A stretch of 7,465 nucleotides of DNA, from assembly GCA_027038805.1 (NCBI GenBank), contig JALWGO010000267.1, forward strand, positions 1-7,465, read 5' to 3'. Within the stretch, counting starts at the first letter, position 1, and each line of letters starts with the position of its first letter. The stretch is from Thermoprotei archaeon. Lineage in GTDB: Archaea > Thermoproteota > Thermoprotei_A > Sulfolobales > WANQ01. Positions 1-5,161 of this stretch are shown here, one piece after another. The position numbers and the translations under genes were made by a program. The notes below the pieces were generated by a model. That model saw only the letters and a list, made by a program, of their open reading frames with translations. It was not told the DNA's origin and ran no database searches.

Positions 1-1363
1 TCCATTGCCCGTCTTCTAGGTTAGTGTCGTTGAATCTCATGTTGAATGTGAACCATATTGGTGTTGGAGCATTAAAGTCGCTTGTGTAGTCTGTACCGTT
101 GTATGTTACTGCAAGGCCTGTATCATAGAATTCTGGATATACGGTTTTGTTTGCTACCAGTACTAAGTCTTTTGCTGCTGGATCATAATCATAGTATTCT
201 ACTACTAGCCATGACCCTGGTACTATTAGTAATTTACCATTGTTTATACTGAAGGTTCTATTGTTTAATGGTCTCACTGCATTGTTGTAGATATCCTCGG
301 TGCTGTTGGGTTCTAGTGTGGTGTTGAATGTTACTGGGAATATGTGCGTAAACACACTTGTGTTCGCACCAGTTTCATTTAGTTCTTCTTCAGCATATTC
401 CCAGTCTACTAGGCGGAGCTCATGTGTTACTGGATCCTTGTAATATACAAATACGTCTATTAGTGAATGAGGTAGTGGTACTCCATCGTATGCCCAGCTA
501 TCTAGGTTAGCATCGGGATCTATTACTGTTATATTGAGTTCGTGCGGGAATGATGGCCTTGATACTTCTATTGTACCTAACGTGTAGAATACATCAAATA
601 TCCATGAGCTCGTTGATCCGCTTTCTTCATCAGTATATATTACTTCGAAACAACTTATTTCATTGAGGACTGCTGGATTTACGGCTAGCCCCGGTATTGA
701 CTCTACTAGTTTCTTTAATGTTGTTGCATTGTGGAACTCACTAGTATTTGTCCCCATCTCTGTAAAGTTTAGTATTATCCATCCTTCTTTTTCTGTACCA
801 TTGAGGAAGTATGCCTTTACTGTTAGGTTCACTAGGTGACTGTCAGTTGCAAATGGATTCCAGTTCTTGTCCCAGTCATTTAGTATCAAGTGTACTACTG
901 TTTCATTGAATGCTGGATAATGTTTTCTATCTAGTGTTAGTACACCGTTCGTTGGTGTGTAAGTGTAATAATATGGGCCTAGGTCAATTGTACCAGCTGT
1001 GTTATTAGATATTCTGAATAGAATCGCGTATACATCACCGTCTGTTAGAGGCGATGAACCATAAACTGTGCTATTTATTAATAGATATCCGCTGCTATTT
1101 ACTGTGAAGTTTATTTTTGCTACTGGTGGGACGTTATTGAATGTTACTACACTACTGCCATTTATGAATACCGTTATGTTAGCTGCAGTTACATTGTAGT
1201 TTAGGTAGTAGAAGAATGTCTGATTCTTGTAGAACTTGTATACCGTGTTAGTTGTTGTAGCACTTGCTGTGATAGCTGCACTTGCTACTACATTCATTAG
1301 TGGCGTTACTATCGAGAGGATCATTATTGATAGGAATATTATTGATACTATTCTCATATTCAT
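1..1363 (-). CDS. Secreted S-layer-like glycoprotein, N-terminal 454 residues (runs off left edge)
   Basis: An open frame without stops runs from the ATG at 1363 to the left edge; the C-terminus is missing. Residues 1-30 form a Sec-type signal peptide: a short basic start (MNMR), a long hydrophobic core, then ASA/A near residue 30. The rest is Asn/Thr/Ser/Tyr-rich with many N-x-S/T sequons, as expected for an exported archaeal glycoprotein. Related modules recur. Module 1 (about 150-250) has LNDWDKNWNP, then TEMGTNTSEF, then VIYTDEES. Module 2 (about 270-395) has VIDPDANLDS, then NETGANTSVF, then VEYYDYDP. A third starts near 430 with RFNDTNLEDGQW. From memory, such DxDxN...ETGxNTxxF...YxD modules occur in S-layer and other surface proteins of thermophilic archaea. 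A wall or S-layer role is inference; a surface adhesin or protease-associated stalk is possible. The start is supported by AGGTG about 8 nt upstream. Its base composition is clearly less AT-rich than that of the pilin-like genes beside it. Confidence 0.8.
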   Translation of the reverse strand, partial: MNMRIVSIIFLSIMILSIVTPLMNVVASAAITASATTTNTVYKFYKNQTFFYYLNYNVTAANITVFINGSSVVTFNNVPPVAKINFTVNSSGYLLINSTVYGSSPLTDGDVYAILFRISNNTAGTIDLGPYYYTYTPTNGVLTLDRKHYPAFNETVVHLILNDWDKNWNPFATDSHLVNLTVKAYFLNGTEKEGWIILNFTEMGTNTSEFHNATTLKKLVESIPGLAVNPAVLNEISCFEVIYTDEESGSTSSWIFDVFYTLGTIEVSRPSFPHELNITVIDPDANLDSWAYDGVPLPHSLIDVFVYYKDPVTHELRLVDWEYAEEELNETGANTSVFTHIFPVTFNTTLEPNSTEDIYNNAVRPLNNRTFSINNGKLLIVPGSWLVVEYYDYDPAAKDLVLVANKTVYPEFYDTGLAVTYNGTDYTSDFNAPTPIWFTFNMRFNDTNLEDGQW

Positions 1364-1371
1364 AATTTATA

Positions 1372-1377
1372 CACCTG
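1372..1377 (-). promoter_or_regulatory. Shine-Dalgarno site of the S-layer-like gene
   Basis: On the minus strand CAGGTG precedes the ATG at 1363 by about 8 nt. This matches the archaeal anti-SD and favours 1363 over the second ATG at 1357. Confidence 0.55.
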
Positions 1378-1402
1378 GGATACTTTACTTTCTGAATGTC
1401 TT

Positions 1403-1425
1403 GTTAAAAGCATAGCCTTAAAATA
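1403..1425 (-). promoter_or_regulatory. Candidate TATA box region of the S-layer-like gene
   Basis: Two box A-like stretches lie on the minus strand: CTTTTAAC (1403-1410) and ATTTTAAGG (about 1417-1425). With the usual 25-nt spacing they would start transcripts near 1381 or 1395, giving leaders of about 18-32 nt that contain the SD. Choice between them is uncertain. Confidence 0.4.
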
Positions 1426-1443
1426 GTGTGTGGCTGCACTTAC

Positions 1444-1465
1444 ATACATTTGTATACAAATGTAT
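1444..1465. repeat. Perfect 22-bp palindrome between two surface-protein genes
   Basis: The half-site ATACATTTGTA is followed directly by its exact reverse complement, with the centre between 1454 and 1455. It lies 9-30 nt past the stop codon of the 514-residue gene and 20-40 bp upstream of the candidate TATA boxes of the S-layer-like gene. That position suits an operator or activator site. A terminator hairpin is less likely, since no T-run follows on the minus strand. A TTTATA box A-like sequence (1463-1468, minus strand) overlaps its edge. Confidence 0.6.
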
Positions 1466-1473
1466 AAACAAGT

Positions 1474-3018
1474 TTACCGATTACTAGTAGCAACCACTAT
1501 ATATGGCAGATAAAGTAGAAATCTATGAGCGGGGCTTCCACCATACCTGATTATGTAATGTCCTTGTATAAATAGCTCTGTACTGTCTCCCTTACCTAAT
1601 ATTTTTCCATCGTAGTATTTCTGCACAATCCTAGGTTCTATAACAGGCTTTAATGGATATGCATCATTAAATATTCTTAGATACTCCCTCGTCTTGTATG
1701 CAAGTATACTTAATAATCCTCTCTTAGATGTTACATTAACCAACAATGAAGCAGCAGGTTCATTTAACACATTATAGAGCCATAATTTCTCGAGAACTAT
1801 TGTAATATATTTGTCACTATATATTGGTTTATTAATTATTAACAATATGTTTGTTTTATTCATTTTCTTATTTATCATTGTTCCATTTTCCGTTTTTATT
1901 ATTAGATTATAGGAGGAGTTTGATACTGTATAGTTTACCTCTAAGTTTAAAGGTATTTTTATTATCTTAAATGAGCTATTATTAAAGAATCTTACATTTA
2001 AATGAAATTTTACTGATGAAAGAGTTGAGGGAGCAACAATACGTGCTCTATCAGTTATAACAACACCCTGGTTAACTTTTATAGCATTGACTGTTAGATG
2101 TTTCGCAGCTATATTATGGTCTAAATATACAAGGAACTTTCCACTAATAATGTTATACTTATAGCGATTCCATGCATATATATAATTTGAAGAATTATTT
2201 ATCTTAGATGTACCTTGAACCGCTAATTGTGCGCCTAAATCTAATATGTTTGGATAACTTATGTTACTTATACTTGCATCTGTCAATAAATCGTAAACAC
2301 GTATTAAAAAGAATAAAGCTATATTTTGTGTACCATACTCTATATTAAACATACCTTTTAAAAATGATGATAACTTAACTACATTAGGATTATTACCTTT
2401 AACTAAGAACGTGTTGTAAAAATACAATACTGGGGAATCAAGCACTAAACCGGATCTATTGTAGCAATACAAACTGAATGTAGCGTTAACATCTATGGAA
2501 CCATAACTGTTATTGTATTCATTAAAATATATTGGACAAACAGTAGGATCTATGAATTCCTTTCCTCCAGGTTGGAAAAGATTCCATTTAATTGAAGACA
2601 AGTAATATCCTACAGAATCATTTGAAAACACATGTACGTAGAGTTTAACTATATTACCATTACAAGTTATAGCATATAGCTCAGTATTATGTTTTAATAA
2701 ATTCTTACTTATATTTACAGAATAATTATATATTTGTAATATACTTATATTACCAATATTATTATCATATAATATAATATATTTTATTGGACACATTGGG
2801 TTGCTTTTCAACGTATATAATGAGTCTTTTTCTACTAGTTCTACATTTTCGCTATCAATTTTAAATCTTCTGTCTATATTATTAATAATTATATCTTGGA
2901 CAGTTTCTAAACTATTCATGTAGTTATTCATAAAAACAATAATACTTATTGATATTAACATTATAATGATAGCCGAGATTATACTTGAGATTCCTCTCAA
3001 TACTGATATCCCCTTCAT
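1474..3018 (-). CDS. Large type IV pilin-like surface protein (514 aa), function unknown
   Basis: I do not recognise a named family. The N-terminus (MKGISVLRG, then ISSIISAIIIMLISISIIVF) looks like an archaeal class III (type IV prepilin) signal: basic residue, Gly, then a hydrophobic helix of about 20 residues. Cleavage would follow G9 or G3. The remaining ~480 residues are a predicted extracellular domain: beta-rich in appearance, about fifteen N-x-S/T sequons, and only four cysteines (C76, C119, C161, C185), all in the N-terminal third, which could form two disulfides. There is no C-terminal membrane segment. It is several times longer than ordinary archaeal pilins, so a tip or adhesin-like subunit, or a protein simply anchored by its N-terminal helix, is possible. 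It is strongly AT-rich. It is divergent from the 129-residue pilin-like gene and upstream of the S-layer-like gene. A TTG at 3000 (MRG-ISS) is an alternative start. Confidence 0.75.
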   Translation of the reverse strand: MKGISVLRGISSIISAIIIMLISISIIVFMNNYMNSLETVQDIIINNIDRRFKIDSENVELVEKDSLYTLKSNPMCPIKYIILYDNNIGNISILQIYNYSVNISKNLLKHNTELYAITCNGNIVKLYVHVFSNDSVGYYLSSIKWNLFQPGGKEFIDPTVCPIYFNEYNNSYGSIDVNATFSLYCYNRSGLVLDSPVLYFYNTFLVKGNNPNVVKLSSFLKGMFNIEYGTQNIALFFLIRVYDLLTDASISNISYPNILDLGAQLAVQGTSKINNSSNYIYAWNRYKYNIISGKFLVYLDHNIAAKHLTVNAIKVNQGVVITDRARIVAPSTLSSVKFHLNVRFFNNSSFKIIKIPLNLEVNYTVSNSSYNLIIKTENGTMINKKMNKTNILLIINKPIYSDKYITIVLEKLWLYNVLNEPAASLLVNVTSKRGLLSILAYKTREYLRIFNDAYPLKPVIEPRIVQKYYDGKILGKGDSTELFIQGHYIIRYGGSPAHRFLLYLPYIVVATSNR

Positions 3019-3027
3019 ACTAGAGAA

Positions 3028-3037
3028 CTTTTTTAAA
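3028..3037. promoter_or_regulatory. Shared TATA-like box between divergent pilin-like genes
   Basis: TTTTTTAAAG sits in the 44-bp gap and reads as box A on both strands. For the plus-strand gene it is about 30 bp upstream of the ATG at 3063, giving an almost leaderless mRNA, consistent with the lack of an SD there. On the minus strand, a start 25 nt away would fall near 3006-3008, inside the annotated 514-residue frame. Confidence 0.5.
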
Positions 3038-3062
3038 GGGTCACATTAGTCTGGGAAAGATT

Positions 3063-3452
3063 ATGAGAAAAGGTATTGCCACTATTACTTCCGAAATAAT
3101 ACTAACAATAATAGTCTTGTCTTTATCTATTCCATTAATTGCTTACATAAATTCACTAGAAGAAAATGCTGTAAAAAACATTTTCTCAAAACCATTAACA
3201 TGCATAACATATAGATATATTGATGATAACAAGATATTATTATATAATGATTGTACTTATGATATTAAAGTTTATAGCACCAGCAAATTAAAAATAAACT
3301 ATTCAATACTATTTTATAATGATACATCGAGATCCTTTGTAGAAACCTCAGTAATACGTTCTAAAGGATTACATTTGATTATAACTAATACCCCATTGAC
3401 TAGAATAGTATTAAACACTTCCCATGGCTTGCTCATACTTGGTAAAAGATGA
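3063..3452 (+). CDS. Small type IV pilin-like protein (129 aa)
   Basis: The N-terminus MRKG is followed by IATITSEIILTIIVLSLSIPL, a good archaeal class III signal: two basic residues, Gly4 as the -1 residue, and a hydrophobic helix with a Glu (E11) near its start, as in pilins. Prepilin peptidase would cut after G4. The mature domain (about 28-129) has two cysteines (C47, C64) that could form a disulfide, beta-strand-like stretches and a few sequons (NDT, NTS). The length is normal for archaeal pilin-like proteins. The gene is divergent from the 514-residue pilin-like gene across 44 bp, which suggests co-expression and perhaps assembly into one structure. It ends 10 nt before the convergent tRNA-Asn gene. 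It is AT-rich like its partner. No recognised family name; a minor pilin is the best guess. Confidence 0.75.
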   Translation: MRKGIATITSEIILTIIVLSLSIPLIAYINSLEENAVKNIFSKPLTCITYRYIDDNKILLYNDCTYDIKVYSTSKLKINYSILFYNDTSRSFVETSVIRSKGLHLIITNTPLTRIVLNTSHGLLILGKR

Positions 3453-3454
3453 GC

Positions 3455-3459
3455 AAAAA
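3455..3459 (-). terminator. T-run after tRNA-Asn
   Basis: The minus strand reads TTTTT four nt past the tRNA 3' end, a simple archaeal T-tract terminator squeezed against the convergent pilin-like gene. Confidence 0.4.
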
Positions 3460-3462
3460 TAG

Positions 3463-3534
3463 CGCCGGGGAGGGGATTTGAACCCCCGACCACCGGGTTA
3501 ACAGCCCGGCGCTCTACCGCTGAGCTACCCCGGC
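3463..3534 (-). tRNA. tRNA-Asn (anticodon GTT)
   Basis: A full 72-nt cloverleaf on the minus strand. The acceptor GCCGGGG pairs with CCCCGGC and the discriminator is G. The D-arm is GCTC/GAGC. The anticodon stem CCGGG/CCCGG encloses loop CTGTTAA with anticodon GTT. The T-arm has GGGGG, loop TTCAAAT and CCCCT, with one G-U pair. There is no intron and CCA is not encoded. Confidence 0.97.
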
Positions 3535-3560
3535 ACACCATCAAGATATCATATACTACC

Positions 3561-3569
3561 TTTTTAAAT
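3561..3569 (-). promoter_or_regulatory. TATA box of tRNA-Asn
   Basis: The minus strand reads ATTTAAAAA about 30 bp upstream of the mature tRNA 5' end, predicting initiation near 3540, a few nt before the tRNA. Confidence 0.6.
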
Positions 3570-3614
3570 TTTTAATCATCTTCAAACTAAGACCATAATA
3601 TAAAAAATACCCCC

Positions 3615-3624
3615 TATATTAAAT
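3615..3624 (+). promoter_or_regulatory. TATA box of tRNA-Trp
   Basis: TATATTAAAT is centred about 28 bp upstream of the tRNA 5' end at 3648, placing the transcription start almost at the mature end. A second AT-rich stretch (ATAATATAAAAAAT, 3595-3608) lies further upstream. Confidence 0.55.
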
Positions 3625-3647
3625 TATTAGTGGATATGACGAGTGGA

Positions 3648-3780
3648 GGGCCCGTAGCTCAGCTAGGCAGAGCGGCGGGCTCCAGTCATCTATGGGTCTT
3701 ATGACCCTCCCGGGGATGAATGTTGACTGGAACGCGGAGAGACCCGTAGGTCGGGGGTTCAAATCCCCCCGGGCCCACCA
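3648..3780 (+). tRNA. tRNA-Trp (anticodon CCA) with 56-nt intron at 37/38
   Basis: Exons join to a 74-nt cloverleaf. The acceptor is GGGCCCG/CGGGCCC with discriminator A, and the D-arm is GCTC/GAGC. The anticodon stem is GCGGG/CCCGT with loop CTCCAGA and anticodon CCA. The T-arm is GGGGG/CCCCC around TTCAAAT. CCA is encoded at 3778-3780. The intron is 3686-3741, placed at 37/38 because CTCC (3680-3683) pairs with GGAG (3736-3739), with AGT and AGA three-nt bulges cut after their second base: a bulge-helix motif for the splicing endonuclease. The inner helix is weak (CATC 3687-3690 with GATG 3715-3718, leaving 17 nt unpaired), so the motif is relaxed. The intron also holds a GGGTC-TTAT-GACCC hairpin (3694-3707). 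Confidence 0.95.
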
Positions 3781-3875
3781 CATATACAAGAGAAAAAGGC
3801 GAGGGCTCCTAACAAAATATACCCACTTCTAATCTATCATCATCCCATGTATTAACGTAACATTAGGCATAATGG

Positions 3876-3882
3876 TTTAAAA
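3876..3882 (+). promoter_or_regulatory. TATA box for the leader RNA and tRNA-His
   Basis: TTTAAAA, preceded by ATGG and followed by GGACG, predicts a start near 3904. No TATA box is visible 25-30 bp upstream of tRNA-His itself, so the tRNA is probably made from this promoter with a leader of about 70 nt. Confidence 0.5.
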
Positions 3883-3897
3883 GGACGTAGAAAAGGT

Positions 3898-3947
3898 ATT
3901 AGGAATGGGCCGCCTCTGAGCTATGCGATGATATACGATGGCCCTGT
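3898..3947 (+). ncRNA. Candidate box C/D-like sRNA in the tRNA-His leader
   Basis: CTGA (3916-3919) matches box D', and GCGATGA (3925-3931) matches box C' in 6 of 7 positions, with a 5-nt spacer. A 12-nt potential guide (3932-3943) then leads to CTGT (3944-3947), a one-off box D. Upstream, ATTAGGA (3898-3904) is a weak box C (5 of 7), 11 nt before D'; the predicted transcription start may fall inside it. GGGCC (3907-3911) can also pair with GGCCC (3940-3944), so a K-loop hairpin or H/ACA-type RNA is an alternative. If real, it would bind L7Ae/Nop5/fibrillarin and guide 2'-O-methylation. Co-transcription with tRNA-His would let RNase P release it. No target is identified. Confidence 0.4.
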
Positions 3948-3973
3948 ATGAGTAGGAGATGAAATATAAATAT

Positions 3974-4048
3974 GGCCGCCGTAGCTCAGCTGGTTAGAGC
4001 GCGGGACTGTGGATCCCGAGGTCCCGGGTTCAAATCCCGGCGGCGGCC
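3974..4048 (+). tRNA. tRNA-His (anticodon GTG) with encoded G-1
   Basis: The acceptor GCCGCCG pairs with CGGCGGC and the discriminator is C73. The genome supplies a G just before G1 (3974) that can pair with C73, the identity element of tRNA-His. The D-arm is GCTC/GAGC. The anticodon stem CGGGA/TCCCG holds loop CTGTGGA with anticodon GTG. The T-arm is CCGGG/CCCGG around TTCAAAT. There is no intron and no encoded CCA. Confidence 0.97.
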
Positions 4049-4049
4049 C

Positions 4050-4058
4050 TTTTCCTCT
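4050..4058 (+). terminator. T-rich terminator after tRNA-His
   Basis: TTTTCCTCT follows the tRNA by one nt, after the GC-rich acceptor strand; a T-tract terminator is likely. Confidence 0.4.
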
Positions 4059-4125
4059 TAACACAATGAGATTAAATTATGGTTTATGGGAATTAAAAAG
4101 ACTTAAAAATAACAATAGCATTCCC

Positions 4126-4132
4126 TTTAAAT
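4126..4132 (+). promoter_or_regulatory. TATA box upstream of the second C/D-like element
   Basis: TTTAAAT preceded by TCCC predicts a start near 4153-4156. A second box A-like stretch, CTTAAAAAT (4102-4110), would start near 4131. Confidence 0.45.
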
Positions 4133-4152
4133 AGATATCAAGATGTAGAGGG

Positions 4153-4205
4153 AACCCGGGGCGATTTCTGAGCCTACGCTGTGACGAAAAGGCCCGCAAC
4201 TGAAG
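4153..4205 (+). ncRNA. Candidate box C/D-like sRNA
   Basis: CTGA (4168-4171) as box D', then GTGACGA (4181-4187) as box C' (6 of 7), then a 12-nt potential guide (4188-4199), then a perfect box D CTGA (4200-4203). The 12-nt spacing between C' and D is the standard one for archaeal C/D sRNAs. The D'-C' spacer can form GC/GC around CTAC, a K-loop. The weak point is the 5' end: no good box C lies 11-12 nt before D'; AAGATGT (4140-4146) is 21 nt away and upstream of the likely start. CGGG (4157-4160) can pair with CCCG (4193-4196), as in the element before tRNA-His. It could also be a structured leader of the 72-codon gene. No target is identified. Confidence 0.45.
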
Positions 4206-4208
4206 AAC

Positions 4209-4223
4209 TCATAAACTTTTATT
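4209..4223 (+). promoter_or_regulatory. Candidate TATA box of the 72-codon gene
   Basis: TCATAAACTTTTATT contains overlapping box A-like sequences 30-45 bp upstream of the ATG. A start near 4238-4245 would leave just enough leader for the SD. Confidence 0.4.
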
Positions 4224-4242
4224 CAAGTCACATGAGTATAGA

Positions 4243-4250
4243 GAGGAGGG
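4243..4250 (+). promoter_or_regulatory. Strong Shine-Dalgarno site of the 72-codon gene
   Basis: GAGGAGGG is one of the best SD sequences in the window. The spacing from GGAGG is 5 nt to the ATG at 4255 and 8 nt to the ATG at 4258, so translation may well begin at the second Met. Confidence 0.6.
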
Positions 4251-4254
4251 TTTA

Positions 4255-4473
4255 ATGATGCCAAGGAGAATACCGTCAAAATATAAAGAATACTTCAAAA
4301 TATTAGAAGAATTGAATCTGGAACAACTCGATGTATATAGATACAAAGATCACGACGTACTAAGGATAAGAGATAGTGAAGGGAAAACATTCTTAGTAGA
4401 GCTACCAGGATTCCGCGAAGATATTGATTTGAAGACCTTCAAGGAAATAATCTTAAAGAAAATCAAACAATAA
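4255..4473 (+). CDS. Small conserved-looking protein of unknown function (72 aa, or 71 from the second Met)
   Basis: I do not recognise a family. The sequence begins MMPRRIPSKYKEYFKILEEL. It looks like a compact soluble helix-strand-strand-helix fold: a Lys/Glu-rich amphipathic helix (about 8-24), two strands joined by a DSEGK turn (VLRIRD 35-40 and TFLVELP 45-51), then a C-terminal helix (about 59-71, LKTFKEIILKKI). It has no cysteines, signal peptide or membrane segment. The strong SD (GAGGAGGG), a TATA-like box and normal codon use support a real gene. It stands alone on the plus strand, after a candidate sRNA and convergent with the ribosome operon. Small size and charge would fit a nucleic-acid or ribosome-associated protein, but that is a guess. 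Confidence 0.75.
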   Translation: MMPRRIPSKYKEYFKILEELNLEQLDVYRYKDHDVLRIRDSEGKTFLVELPGFREDIDLKTFKEIILKKIKQ

Positions 4474-4547
4474 TTTATTACATTGTAGAATTTATCTCTA
4501 ATGTGGAAGCTGTTAATACTACCCCTAGATTACTTTACTATTGCTCC

Positions 4548-4577
4548 TATGTTTGTTTCTCTTATTATATATTTTTA
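4548..4577 (+). terminator. T-rich tract downstream of the 72-codon gene
   Basis: T-rich plus-strand sequence (TCCTATGTTTGTTTCTC and TATTTTTATT) follows the gene and reaches into the convergent KH gene. It probably terminates plus-strand transcripts in the manner of archaeal T-tracts. Confidence 0.3.
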
Positions 4578-5161
4578 TTCCGCCATAAGGATAGCATTCT
4601 ACGTTTCTTTAAACCATAAACCATTTTATCTAAGTATCGATATACAGTTGAATGCTGGCGCCCTTGTATGAGCATTTCAATAGCCTCACGTGCAACTGTT
4701 GCAGATTCATAGTCTCCTATTATGGCAACGTATGTATCATAAACAGAGATATAGGTTCCTGTCATTTCCTCTAATGTTCTCCGTGCTTTACCCTTTTCTC
4801 CGATTATTCTTCCTTTAATACGAGTGAGATGATTGGGTGAATCACCAACATATTGCTTTAGGTCTATTACAATTAATACATAATCGTCTTCTAGTAGCTT
4901 GAAAGCCTTTTCGGGATTGAAGCCAAGACCAATAGCGCGAACTACTTCTTTTGCTTTAAGTAAATTGATAGGAGGAACATAAGGTGTTTCGGGTTCTATA
5001 ACTACTGTTCCGTCATTACTATTTACCAATATTTTAGTTTGAGTCCTTTTTTCAAGCTCCTTCTTTACCTTTCCCTCTTCGCCTATTAGGACACCTATTC
5101 TATTCATGGGAATACGCACATATAGCTTAGTTACGCCAGGGATCAGTTTCTCTTTTTGCAT
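4565..5161 (-). CDS. Dim2/Pno1-like KH-domain ribosome assembly protein (198 aa)
   Basis: This is the archaeal relative of eukaryotic Pno1/Dim2, which binds pre-16S/18S rRNA near its 3' end during late small-subunit maturation; archaeal homologues have also been linked to aIF2. Two KH domains are visible. KH1 (about 10-80) has the GxxG loop GEEG at 27-30. KH2 (about 92-168) has IKGRIIGEKGKARRTLEEMT, with GEKG at 121-124. The C-terminal GRQHSTVYRYL segment (167-177) is characteristic of the family, and a basic tail (KKRR) follows. The length is normal. The start at 5161 has GGTGG about 7 nt upstream and overlaps the end of RIO1 by 19 bp, so the two are translationally coupled. It is the last gene of the operon; the pairing with RIO1 fits their joint role in 30S maturation. 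Confidence 0.93.
   Translation of the reverse strand: MQKEKLIPGVTKLYVRIPMNRIGVLIGEEGKVKKELEKRTQTKILVNSNDGTVVIEPETPYVPPINLLKAKEVVRAIGLGFNPEKAFKLLEDDYVLIVIDLKQYVGDSPNHLTRIKGRIIGEKGKARRTLEEMTGTYISVYDTYVAIIGDYESATVAREAIEMLIQGRQHSTVYRYLDKMVYGLKKRRMLSLWRNKNI

Noticed and set aside
1444..1465. Palindrome as an intrinsic terminator of the 514-residue gene
   Set aside because: The minus strand after the palindrome has no T-tract, so termination there is not supported; a regulatory site fits better.
3314..3544. A 76-codon minus-strand frame overlapping tRNA-Asn and the small pilin-like gene
   Set aside because: Its N-terminal part (SSAVERRAVNPVVGGSNPLP) is the well-known false translation of a tRNA gene, and the rest lies antisense to a better-supported gene.
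3686..3741. Box C/D guide RNA inside the tRNA-Trp intron
   Set aside because: GGGATGA (3713-3719) is a possible box C, but no CTGA follows at a workable distance, and no second box pair is present in the 56 nt.
3463..3780. tRNA genes as integration sites of a mobile element carrying the pilin-like pair
   Set aside because: I found no integrase and no second partial tRNA copy in the window.
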